Source: an uncultured Bacteroidales bacterium (GTDB lineage: Bacteria > Bacteroidota > Bacteroidia > Bacteroidales > UBA1715). Taken from it: a stretch of DNA of 5,345 nt. The notes beneath the pieces are model-generated. The model was not told where the DNA came from. It saw nothing but the letters and a program-made list of their open reading frames with translations, and ran no database searches. The stretch's first letter is position 1. The number at the start of each line of letters is the position of its first letter. Positions 1-5,345 of this stretch are shown here, piece by piece. The translations under genes were made by a program, and so were the position numbers. The DNA is taken from NCBI GenBank assembly GCA_937892155.1, contig CALAUG010000068.1, forward strand, positions 1 through 5,345, in the 5' to 3' direction.

Positions 1-2120
1 ATGAATATTTTCAGACCGCACAGCACCGGGAGGGCGAGCCTTTGCATTTTCTGTGGAATGCCAAAATGCGTTTCGGTAAGACTTTCACGGCCTATCAACT
101 GGCTAAGAAAATGAAAGCAAAACGTGTGTTGGTGCTCACTTTTAAGCCCGCCGTGGAAGGCGCTTGGCGCGACGACCTTTTGCAACATGTTGATTTTGAA
201 GGATGGCAATTCTTCAGTTCCCACGATGGAGGCTCGCCCAATGATTTGGATCCGGCAAAACCCATTGTCTGTTTCGGCTCGTTTCAGGATTATTTGGGTA
301 AAAGTCAAACTGGCGGCATCAAAAGCAAAAACGAGTGGGTTCACGCCATTCAGTGGGATTTGATTATTCTCGATGAATACCATTTCGGAGCATGGAACGA
401 AAACTCGAAAACCTTGTTGGATATCGGTGAAGGGCAGTCGAAAACGGATCTTCTGGAAATGAACGACATTTTGCAGGAAGACGGTTTGGACGTGGTGAGC
501 GGCAGACTTTTCGACGAAGAGCAGATGCCCATTTCCGGCAATCATTATCTCTATTTGAGTGGCACACCGTTTCGTGCCATCGCTTCGGGCGAGTTTATGG
601 AAGACCAGATTTTCAACTGGACGTATCAGGATGAACAAACGGCGAAAAGCAATTGTAAAGACCAGCCAAACCCGTATGCAGAATTGCCAACGATGGTGCT
701 GATGACCTACCAGATGCCGAATGACTTAGGCGAACTGATTGAGCAGTACGATATGGATGAATTTGACCTGAACGAATTTTTCCGTGCCGAAGGGCAGGGG
801 AAGAATGCCAGATTTGTTCACGAAAATGCCGTGCAAAAGTGGCTGGACATCATTCGCGGTAAGGCATCCATATTCAATGACAGCAATTCGCCGCTCAATC
901 AGAAACCTGCGCTGCCTTTCGATGACAGCCGCCTTTTGGACAAATGCAACCACACGATGTGGTTCATGTACAGTGTGGCTTCGTGCGATGCTATGGAGAA
1001 TTTGCTGCATCGTCCGGCAAACAATTTTTATCAGAATTACAATATCGTGAATTGCAGCGGTTCAGCAGCCGGAATAGGCATTGACGCGCTCAATCCGGTA
1101 AAAAGGGCAATGGGCGACAATCCCGTTCTAACCAAAACCATTACGCTCACTTGCGGCAAACTCACTACCGGCGTGACCATCAAGCCATTGTCTGGAATTT
1201 TGATGCTTCGGAATTGTTCTTCGCCTGAAACCTATTTTCAGTCGGCTTTTCGCGTGCAGTCGCCTTGGACCGTTGAAAGCGAAGACCATAGAAGCAAAGT
1301 CATCCAAAAGCAAACCTGTTATGTGTTTGATTTTGCGCCAAATAGAGCTTTGCGGCAGGTGGTCAGCTACGCCAATAAACTGAGTACCGACCCAACGAAA
1401 AACGCCACGCAAAAGGTGGATGAGTTCATCAACTTTTTGCCCATCCTGCAATTCGACGGCAGCAGTATGCAGATTGTAAATGCAACAGAAATCCTTGATT
1501 TTGTGGATAATGGGACAAGTGCAACCTTGCTTGCGCGACGTTGGAACAGTGCGACTTTGGTGAATGTGGATAATCTAACTTTGTCGCGCGTGTTGAACAA
1601 CCAAGCAGCGATGGATGCCATTATGAAGATTGAAGGATTTCGTGCTTTGGGTGGCGATATTATCGAAACGATTGTCAACAAGGCGGATAAAATCAAGAAG
1701 CTGAAAAAGAAGGGAGAGCGGATTAGTCCTCAGGAAAAGAAAGAACTCACGGCGGAAGAAAAGGAGTTCAAAAGCAAGCGGAAGCAGGTACAGGAGAAGC
1801 TGATGAAGTTTGCCACACGTATTCCTATTTTTATGTATCTCACTGATTATCGTGAAGAATCGCTGACTGACATTATTAAGAAATTAGAACCTGAACTATT
1901 TCAACGTGTAACATCGCTTACCATTCCTGATTTTGAGTTGTTGGTGTCAGTAGGCGTATTCAACAGTGCCCAAATGAACGATTCCATTTTGCTGTTCCGC
2001 TGTTATGAGGATAGTTCTTTAGAATATACGGGCGTAAACAGACATTCAAGTGACAAATATGTGGGGACTTTTACCAGCCGTGTCAAAAAAGAGGATTTGA
2101 GAACAGTGGTGGCGAAATAA
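1..2120 (+). CDS. DEAD/DEAH-type SF2 helicase of a restriction system (5' partial)
   Basis: This is a superfamily 2 helicase/translocase of the type used by restriction enzymes to move along or remodel DNA with ATP. The frame is open from base 3, and the codons before TTG 42 read as ordinary protein, so the true start lies off the left edge; TTG 42 is not a credible start. Motifs seen: a Walker A variant KMRFGKT (nt 63-83, with no first glycine), DEYH box in LIILDEYH (372-383), motif III SGTPF (558-572), motif V-like LTTGVTI (about 1161-1181) and motif VI QSAFRVQ (1239-1259). A Lys/Glu-rich, probably coiled-coil stretch spans about 1683-1811, followed by a roughly 100-residue C-terminal domain I do not recognise. 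Relatives I recall carry an N-terminal GIY-YIG (T5orf172-like) nuclease domain; that part is outside the window, so this is untested. The gene lies upstream of a DNA methyltransferase and an HNH nuclease gene, which supports a restriction role. The helicase call is firm; the exact restriction type is not. Confidence 0.9.
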   Translation, partial: EYFQTAQHREGEPLHFLWNAKMRFGKTFTAYQLAKKMKAKRVLVLTFKPAVEGAWRDDLLQHVDFEGWQFFSSHDGGSPNDLDPAKPIVCFGSFQDYLGKSQTGGIKSKNEWVHAIQWDLIILDEYHFGAWNENSKTLLDIGEGQSKTDLLEMNDILQEDGLDVVSGRLFDEEQMPISGNHYLYLSGTPFRAIASGEFMEDQIFNWTYQDEQTAKSNCKDQPNPYAELPTMVLMTYQMPNDLGELIEQYDMDEFDLNEFFRAEGQGKNARFVHENAVQKWLDIIRGKASIFNDSNSPLNQKPALPFDDSRLLDKCNHTMWFMYSVASCDAMENLLHRPANNFYQNYNIVNCSGSAAGIGIDALNPVKRAMGDNPVLTKTITLTCGKLTTGVTIKPLSGILMLRNCSSPETYFQSAFRVQSPWTVESEDHRSKVIQKQTCYVFDFAPNRALRQVVSYANKLSTDPTKNATQKVDEFINFLPILQFDGSSMQIVNATEILDFVDNGTSATLLARRWNSATLVNVDNLTLSRVLNNQAAMDAIMKIEGFRALGGDIIETIVNKADKIKKLKKKGERISPQEKKELTAEEKEFKSKRKQVQEKLMKFATRIPIFMYLTDYREESLTDIIKKLEPELFQRVTSLTIPDFELLVSVGVFNSAQMNDSILLFRCYEDSSLEYTGVNRHSSDKYVGTFTSRVKKEDLRTVVAK

Positions 2121-2245
2121 TTGTCAGTAAAGGTGAGAAATGTCGAACCGTTTGCTTATGTAAACATTTTTTTCTTGAATTTTACACAAATCGATGATTT
2201 TTATTATTGTTCTTGTGGGGTAGCCTTTACGGAGCAATTTCCATT

Positions 2246-2264
2246 TCCCGGCTGCGGGATTTTT
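2246..2264 (+). terminator. Candidate intrinsic terminator after the helicase gene
   Basis: A perfect 5-bp GC-rich stem (TCCCG / CGGGA) with a GCTG loop is followed at once by five T residues (2260-2264). That is the shape of a rho-independent terminator and it points along the helicase transcript, though 126 bases after the stop codon. The stem is short. It also sits just upstream of the -7 promoter motif, where a -33 element would be expected to end, so it could instead be a dyad operator for that promoter. Confidence 0.45.
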
Positions 2265-2267
2265 ATG

Positions 2268-2275
2268 TACTTTTG
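2268..2275 (+). promoter_or_regulatory. Bacteroidota-type -7 promoter element for the methyltransferase-HNH unit
   Basis: TACTTTTG matches the Bacteroidota -7 consensus TAnnTTTG exactly and is followed by CAACC, a common context for transcription starts in this phylum. A clear TTG-type -33 element is not visible at the usual distance upstream, which lowers confidence. If used, transcription would begin near 2280 and give a leader of about 280 nt before the methyltransferase start, 188 nt of it being the palindromic element. This would place the methyltransferase and HNH genes under a promoter separate from the helicase gene. Confidence 0.5.
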
Positions 2276-2382
2276 CAACCTGTTTATGCAAAAAATAGAA
2301 AAGAAAGTAATTGACAAAAAAACATAAAGACTATAGAATAAACTAACATATTATTAATCATAGCGTTTGCTATTTGTTCGAG

Positions 2383-2496
2383 AAACTCTGAAACGTAGGA
2401 AATTTCAAAAGTTGATACCGAGAACAGATTGCGAATGTTCACGCATACGTGGGCATTCTTGTCTGTATCAATCGGTTTCCTACGACCGCAGAGTTT
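2383..2496. repeat. Long inverted repeat A:B inside the palindromic element
   Basis: AAACTCTG (2383-2390) pairs with CAGAGTTT (2489-2496), and CGTAGGAAA (2394-2402) pairs with TTTCCTACG (2476-2484). This gives a 17-bp stem interrupted by a 3x4 internal loop. The stem encloses TTGATAC/GTATCAA (2412-2418 with 2465-2471) and an inner 10-bp hairpin (2433-2442 with 2449-2458, two G-T pairs, loop GCATAC). The 3' arm is shared with the neighbouring hairpin, so both cannot form on one strand at once. Confidence 0.8.
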
Positions 2497-2533
2497 GGGC
2501 AAGATTCGCCCACGTTCTGCGTTCGTAGGGAAC
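2475..2533. repeat. Strong hairpin B:C at the right side of the palindromic element
   Basis: Bases 2479-2500 pair with 2508-2529 around a 7-base loop (AAGATTC). By hand alignment 20 of 22 positions pair, including two G-T pairs; the mismatches are 2486/2522 and 2495/2513. The stem can be extended four pairs outward to 2475/2533. It lies 28 bases before the methyltransferase ATG. It has no T run after it, so it does not look like an ordinary terminator. Confidence 0.8.
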
Positions 2534-2561
2534 AAGTGCCAGACGCTAAATGCAAATACGT

Positions 2562-3659
2562 ATGGCAAACAAAAACTTATCGCAAGCAAAAGCGAACAAA
2601 AATGATGAGTTCTATACTCAGTATGCGGACATTCAGAATGAGATAAATGCATATTTGGAATACAATCCGGATGTGTTTCGAGACAAAACAATCCTTCTTC
2701 CGTGTGACGATCCTGAATGGTCAAACTTTACAAAATTCTTCGCACAAAATTTTGAAAACTTCGGACTGAAAAAGTTGATAAGTACGAGCTATGCTATAGA
2801 AAGCAAAAACATAGACCTGGATTGGCAGCCGACGCTGTTTGAACAGGAAAATCCCAACTTCGATTTGGATAAGACCAAAATCAAAGGTAAGATATTCACG
2901 CTTGAACGCGATACCAATGCCAGTGGAAAGATTGACATTGAAGATTTGGAATGGCGATACTTGGAAGGGGATGGCGATTTTAGAAGTGATGAAGTCAAAG
3001 CACTCCGTGACGATGCCGACATTATTATTACGAATCCGCCATTTTCGATGTTCACATCATTTATATTATGGATAAAGGAAGCAAATAAAAAGTTTCTGAT
3101 ATTAGGAAATATGAATGCCATAGCATATAAAGAAATTTTTCCGATGATTAGGAATAATGAAATTTGGTTGGGAGTTAAAAGTGGTGCGAAGGAATATTTG
3201 AAACCTGATGGAGGTGTTCAAAAAATGGGCAACACCTATTGGTTTACCAACTTAGAACACGGGCGCAGACACCAGCCAATGCAACTGATGACTATGGCGG
3301 ATAATATCAAATACAGCAAGCATAAAGAAGTAAAAAATGTTGGTTATAAAAAGTATGTGAATTTTGATGCTATTGAGATTCCTAAATCTGATGCTATACC
3401 GAGTGATTACGCTGGCGTGATGGGCGTTCCGATTTCTTGGTTGGATAAATATTGTCCAGAGCAATTTGAAATAATTGGAATGGCTAATGGAGGAGAATTG
3501 GGTATGGATTGTGGTGTGAGTTCAAATTTATCAGAAGAAGATTGTAGAAAATTATTCAAGGAAGATACGGGATTCAGGCGTGGCAAGTTGTGCTATAGAA
3601 ACGATGATGGAAAACTAATTAGTTGTTATGCGAAAATTTTAATCCGTAAAAAACAATAA
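2562..3659 (+). CDS. Adenine-specific DNA methyltransferase, M.EcoRI family
   Basis: The protein is predicted to transfer a methyl group from S-adenosylmethionine to N6 of adenine in a specific DNA site, protecting host DNA. The 365-residue product begins MANKNLSQAK and then carries KNDEFYTQYADIQNE (about residues 13-27), which I recognise as the N-terminal signature of the EcoRI methylase family. CDDPEWSNF lies at about 48-56, and the catalytic motif IV NPPF at 158-161 within DIIITNPPFSMF, followed by a long C-terminal part presumably involved in target recognition. An in-frame ATG at 2550 would add four residues; I prefer 2562 because relatives begin close to the MANKN-like sequence and because 2550 abuts the palindromic element. 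There is no Shine-Dalgarno sequence, as is usual in Bacteroidota. The stop is 2 bases before the HNH gene, implying co-transcription. M.EcoRI methylates GAATTC, but the target of this enzyme cannot be read from the sequence. Confidence 0.93.
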   Translation: MANKNLSQAKANKNDEFYTQYADIQNEINAYLEYNPDVFRDKTILLPCDDPEWSNFTKFFAQNFENFGLKKLISTSYAIESKNIDLDWQPTLFEQENPNFDLDKTKIKGKIFTLERDTNASGKIDIEDLEWRYLEGDGDFRSDEVKALRDDADIIITNPPFSMFTSFILWIKEANKKFLILGNMNAIAYKEIFPMIRNNEIWLGVKSGAKEYLKPDGGVQKMGNTYWFTNLEHGRRHQPMQLMTMADNIKYSKHKEVKNVGYKKYVNFDAIEIPKSDAIPSDYAGVMGVPISWLDKYCPEQFEIIGMANGGELGMDCGVSSNLSEEDCRKLFKEDTGFRRGKLCYRNDDGKLISCYAKILIRKKQ

Positions 3660-3661
3660 AA

Positions 3662-4819
3662 ATGAAAACGACATTAAAAGAATACACAATTCAAGAAGTT
3701 TGTGAAGGTTTCGTTTACAACGAGTTGGAAGGCAAAGGTTTGTTCGGCTTGAATGGGCAATTGACAATCCAGCCCGAATACCAAAGGAACTACATTTACA
3801 ACGACGGCAAAAAAGATGTCGCCGTTATAGAATCCGTGCTGAAAGGTTATCCGCTGGGGCTTATCTATTTCAACAAAGTAGATGACAGATTCGAAGTTTT
3901 AGACGGACAACAACGCATTACCTCTTTAGGCCGATTTGTCACAGGAAAGTTTGCCATTAAAGATGCTAACGGAATGGAACAGTACTTTTCAAGTTTGGCA
4001 TCCGACAAACAAAACCTTATCAAAGACACAAAACTGTTGGTTTATGTTTGTGAAGGAACCGAAACAGAAATCAAAGAGTGGTTCAAAATCATCAATATCG
4101 TAGGCGTTCCATTGAAACCGCAAGAACTGTTAAACGCGGTATATTCTGGGTCGTTTGTAACCAAAGCAAAAGAAGTGTTTAGCAATTCACAAAACGCGAA
4201 CATACAGAAATGGAGCTCGTACATCAAAGGTGTTGCCAACCGTCAGGACTTTTTGGAATGCGCCTTGGATTGGGTGAGCAAAGGAAATAATGAAAATTAT
4301 ATGGCCACCCATCGCTCGGACACAGACATCAATGAAATGGAAACCTATTTCAATAGCGTGATTGATTGGATTGACAGTGTGTTTCCAACAGTTAAAAAAG
4401 AGATGTGCGGCTTGGAGTGGGGCCGTCTGTATGAAACGTATCATAAAAATCCGTACAATAAAACGAAAGTCGGTTCAGAAGTTGACCGATTATATGCAGA
4501 CGAATATGTCACCAATAAAAAAGGAATATTTGAATATGTTTTGGGCAGCTGTGCGGATGACAGGTTGTTGGAAATTCGTGTTTTTGATAATGCGACAAAA
4601 AATACCGTATATCATAAACAGACAGCAAATGCCGTCTCGAAAGGCGTATCAAATTGCCCGTTGTGCGCTATGGGTACGAATGCCAATAGAACAAGAATCT
4701 GGAAGTTGAATGAAATGGATGCCGACCACGTCACCGCGTGGAGCAAAGGTGGTAGCACAACCATTGGAAATTGTGAAATGCTTTGCCAAACGCACAACCG
4801 AGCCAAAGGAAATAAATAA
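3662..4819 (+). CDS. DUF262 protein with C-terminal HNH endonuclease domain
   Basis: This is a likely DNA-cutting effector of the restriction locus. The N-terminal DUF262 (ParB/GmrS-like) domain shows PEYQR at residues 38-42 and the hallmark DGQQR at 81-85 (in FEVLDGQQRITSL). In GmrSD and SspE proteins this domain binds or hydrolyses NTP and controls nuclease activity. The C-terminal roughly 55 residues form an HNH module: CPLC (332-335), DADH with H356, N370, then CEMLC and H378 N379 near the end. The CxxC pairs probably bind a structural zinc. This is a classical HNH rather than the DUF1524 type of GmrD. The 385-residue length fits an intact protein, and all key residues are present. The ATG follows the methyltransferase stop by 2 bases in an A-rich context without Shine-Dalgarno, suggesting translational coupling. 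Domain calls are firm; that it cuts unmodified or modified DNA in concert with the upstream genes is inferred. Confidence 0.9.
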   Translation: MKTTLKEYTIQEVCEGFVYNELEGKGLFGLNGQLTIQPEYQRNYIYNDGKKDVAVIESVLKGYPLGLIYFNKVDDRFEVLDGQQRITSLGRFVTGKFAIKDANGMEQYFSSLASDKQNLIKDTKLLVYVCEGTETEIKEWFKIINIVGVPLKPQELLNAVYSGSFVTKAKEVFSNSQNANIQKWSSYIKGVANRQDFLECALDWVSKGNNENYMATHRSDTDINEMETYFNSVIDWIDSVFPTVKKEMCGLEWGRLYETYHKNPYNKTKVGSEVDRLYADEYVTNKKGIFEYVLGSCADDRLLEIRVFDNATKNTVYHKQTANAVSKGVSNCPLCAMGTNANRTRIWKLNEMDADHVTAWSKGGSTTIGNCEMLCQTHNRAKGNK

Positions 4820-4821
4820 AG

Positions 4822-4847
4822 AAAAAACCACCGTGTTGGTGGATTTT
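4822..4847. terminator. Bidirectional intrinsic terminator between convergent genes
   Basis: CCACC (4828-4832) and GGTGG (4838-4842) form a 5-bp stem around a GTGTT loop. Six A residues precede it and TTTT follows one base after it, so each strand ends in a T run after the hairpin; with a bulged A at 4843 the A and T runs can also pair and lengthen the stem. It starts 3 bases after the HNH gene stop and ends just before the stop of the opposite-strand gene, exactly where a shared terminator is expected. Confidence 0.75.
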
Positions 4848-4848
4848 A

Positions 4849-5345
4849 TTAATATTGTTCAATATAGTCTTTAGACCAATATGTTGATGGAAGATAATCA
4901 ACCTCTTTGGATACCAATTTATTCGCGATCACAAGATTAATGCCAAGATGGAATAAAGGGAATCTATCTTCGTGAACTTGAGTTAAACATAAGTAGCATT
5001 CAAAATCAGGGGAAAATTCTTCTGGAACCTCAAAATACATTGGTTCTGCTTGGTTTTCTGAAATCATTGTGAATAATCTCGAATATTTTTTACGAAGATT
5101 TTTATCATCGTATAAATTATCTAAATTATCTTTAACCTTTTGAAGTAACGTTGGATCTTCATCAATCTTAGGAGATGGAGATAAAAGAACCCAAACAGGC
5201 ACTATTCTTTTATCTTTTTCAGTATGCTCTCTATATTCTTTAAATGATAATGCGTAATAAATAAAACCTTGGTTATATAACTTTTCTCTTTTGTAATATG
5301 AAGAGGTCATAAAACCAGTGATACGTCCTCTAAATGTATCTTTAT
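4849..5345 (-). CDS. Unrecognised protein, C-terminal part (5' partial at right edge)
   Basis: I do not recognise this protein. The frame stays open from its TAA at 4851-4849 to the right edge, about 165 codons. An ATG at 5310-5308 would give a 153-residue protein, but the 11 codons before it read as plausible protein (DTFRGRITGF before the Met) and no ribosome-binding context marks it, so I favour a start beyond the window. The visible part is soluble-looking, with no signal peptide or membrane segment. It is rich in Tyr, Lys, Asp and Glu, with a central charged helix-like stretch (KVKDNLDNLYDDKNLRKKY) and an aromatic C-terminus ending YIEQY. It has only two cysteines, close together (ECYLCL), and no clear catalytic motif. 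The DNA is much more AT-rich than the helicase gene. It converges on the restriction locus across a shared terminator, so it is probably an independent neighbour, though an accessory defence role cannot be excluded. Confidence 0.7.
   Translation of the reverse strand, partial: KDTFRGRITGFMTSSYYKREKLYNQGFIYYALSFKEYREHTEKDKRIVPVWVLLSPSPKIDEDPTLLQKVKDNLDNLYDDKNLRKKYSRLFTMISENQAEPMYFEVPEEFSPDFECYLCLTQVHEDRFPLFHLGINLVIANKLVSKEVDYLPSTYWSKDYIEQY

Larger units (their letters stand above)
2361..2548. mobile_element. MITE-like palindromic element, 188 bp, no coding capacity
   Basis: The ends are a 19-base imperfect inverted repeat: TAGCGTTTGCTATTTGTTC at 2361-2379 and GAACAAGTGCCAGACGCTA at 2530-2548, with 15 of 19 positions complementary. 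Inside are further nested inverted repeats: 2383-2402 with 2476-2496, 2412-2418 with 2465-2471, 2433-2442 with 2449-2458, and 2479-2500 with 2508-2529. Nearly the whole element can pair, and it encodes no protein. Both ends read TA, so the outer TA could be a two-base target duplication of the IS630/mariner type; I see no longer direct repeat at the flanks. The element ends 13 bases before the methyltransferase ATG. It may be a non-autonomous transposon (MITE), a REP/BIME-like repeat, or a structured RNA leader. Only one copy is in this window, so mobility is inferred from architecture alone. Confidence 0.5.
2121..2561. other. Gene-free spacer between helicase and methyltransferase genes
   Basis: I see no credible gene in these 441 bases. 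The first 120 bases after the helicase stop are AT-rich with no clear signal. Then come a short GC-rich hairpin with a T run (2246-2264), a Bacteroidota-type -7 element (2268-2275), an AT-rich stretch (about 2285-2360), and a dense palindromic element (2361-2548). The remaining 13 bases lead into the methyltransferase start. A 68-codon open stretch continues in the helicase frame after its stop, but it begins with TTG directly behind that stop and runs through the hairpin and promoter, so it is unlikely to be translated. Confidence 0.7.

Noticed and set aside
1..111. ATG at base 1 opening a short frame of about 36 codons
   Set aside because: It overlaps the helicase frame, hits TGA within about 111 bases and encodes nothing recognisable.
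1128..1696. Long antisense open frames within the helicase gene
   Set aside because: They are shadows of a strongly supported coding frame with helicase motifs and have no domain signal of their own.
2121..2327. 68-codon open stretch directly after the helicase stop, same frame
   Set aside because: It starts with TTG immediately behind the stop, runs across the hairpin and promoter motif, and has no recognisable protein features; it is treated as spacer.
2361..2548. CRISPR array or integron attC site as explanation of the repeats
   Set aside because: There are no regularly spaced direct repeats with spacers, and no integrase or cassette array accompanies the palindrome.
2550..2561. Upstream in-frame ATG at 2550 as the methyltransferase start
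   Set aside because: Possible, but it adds only four residues, abuts the palindromic element, and family members begin near the MANKN-like sequence, so 2562 is preferred.
2284..2724. 146-codon minus-strand open frame over the spacer and methyltransferase start
   Set aside because: It runs antisense through the palindromic element and into the methyltransferase coding region, and its Cys/His/Phe-rich product resembles no family; the palindrome's low stop density explains it.
1..5345. Absence of GAATTC (EcoRI site) as evidence of specificity
   Set aside because: I saw no GAATTC by eye, but only about one would be expected in a window of this size, so the absence carries no weight.

Overview
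The window looks like chromosomal DNA from a member of the Bacteroidota, probably Bacteroidales-like. Three things suggest this: a TAnnTTTG-type -7 promoter motif followed by GCAACC, A-rich translation starts without Shine-Dalgarno sequences, and AT-leaning protein-coding DNA. The assignment is an inference from style; no marker gene is present.

Layout, left to right. Positions 1-2120 (+) hold the 3' part of a superfamily 2 DEAD/DEAH-type helicase/translocase of the kind found in restriction enzymes; its N-terminus lies off the left edge. Positions 2121-2561 form a 441-base gene-free spacer. It contains a small GC-rich hairpin with a T run (candidate terminator), a good -7 promoter element, and then a 188-bp highly structured palindromic element (2361-2548) bounded by 19-base imperfect inverted repeats. 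That element ends 13 bases before the next start codon. Positions 2562-3659 (+) encode an adenine-specific DNA methyltransferase of the M.EcoRI family. After a 2-base gap, 3662-4819 (+) encodes a DUF262 protein with a C-terminal HNH nuclease domain. A bidirectional terminator-like hairpin (4822-4847) separates this from a converging, AT-rich, unrecognised gene on the minus strand (4849 to the right edge).

Working model (inference): the three plus-strand genes form one restriction-modification or phage-defence locus. The methyltransferase would mark self DNA, the helicase would translocate or remodel DNA and may carry its own nuclease domain off-window, and the DUF262-HNH protein would be a second, NTP- or modification-responsive nuclease. 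The methyltransferase and HNH genes appear to form one transcription unit with their own promoter, separate from the helicase gene. The structured element lies in their 5' leader, where it could affect expression. The minus-strand gene is probably a neighbour rather than part of the system.
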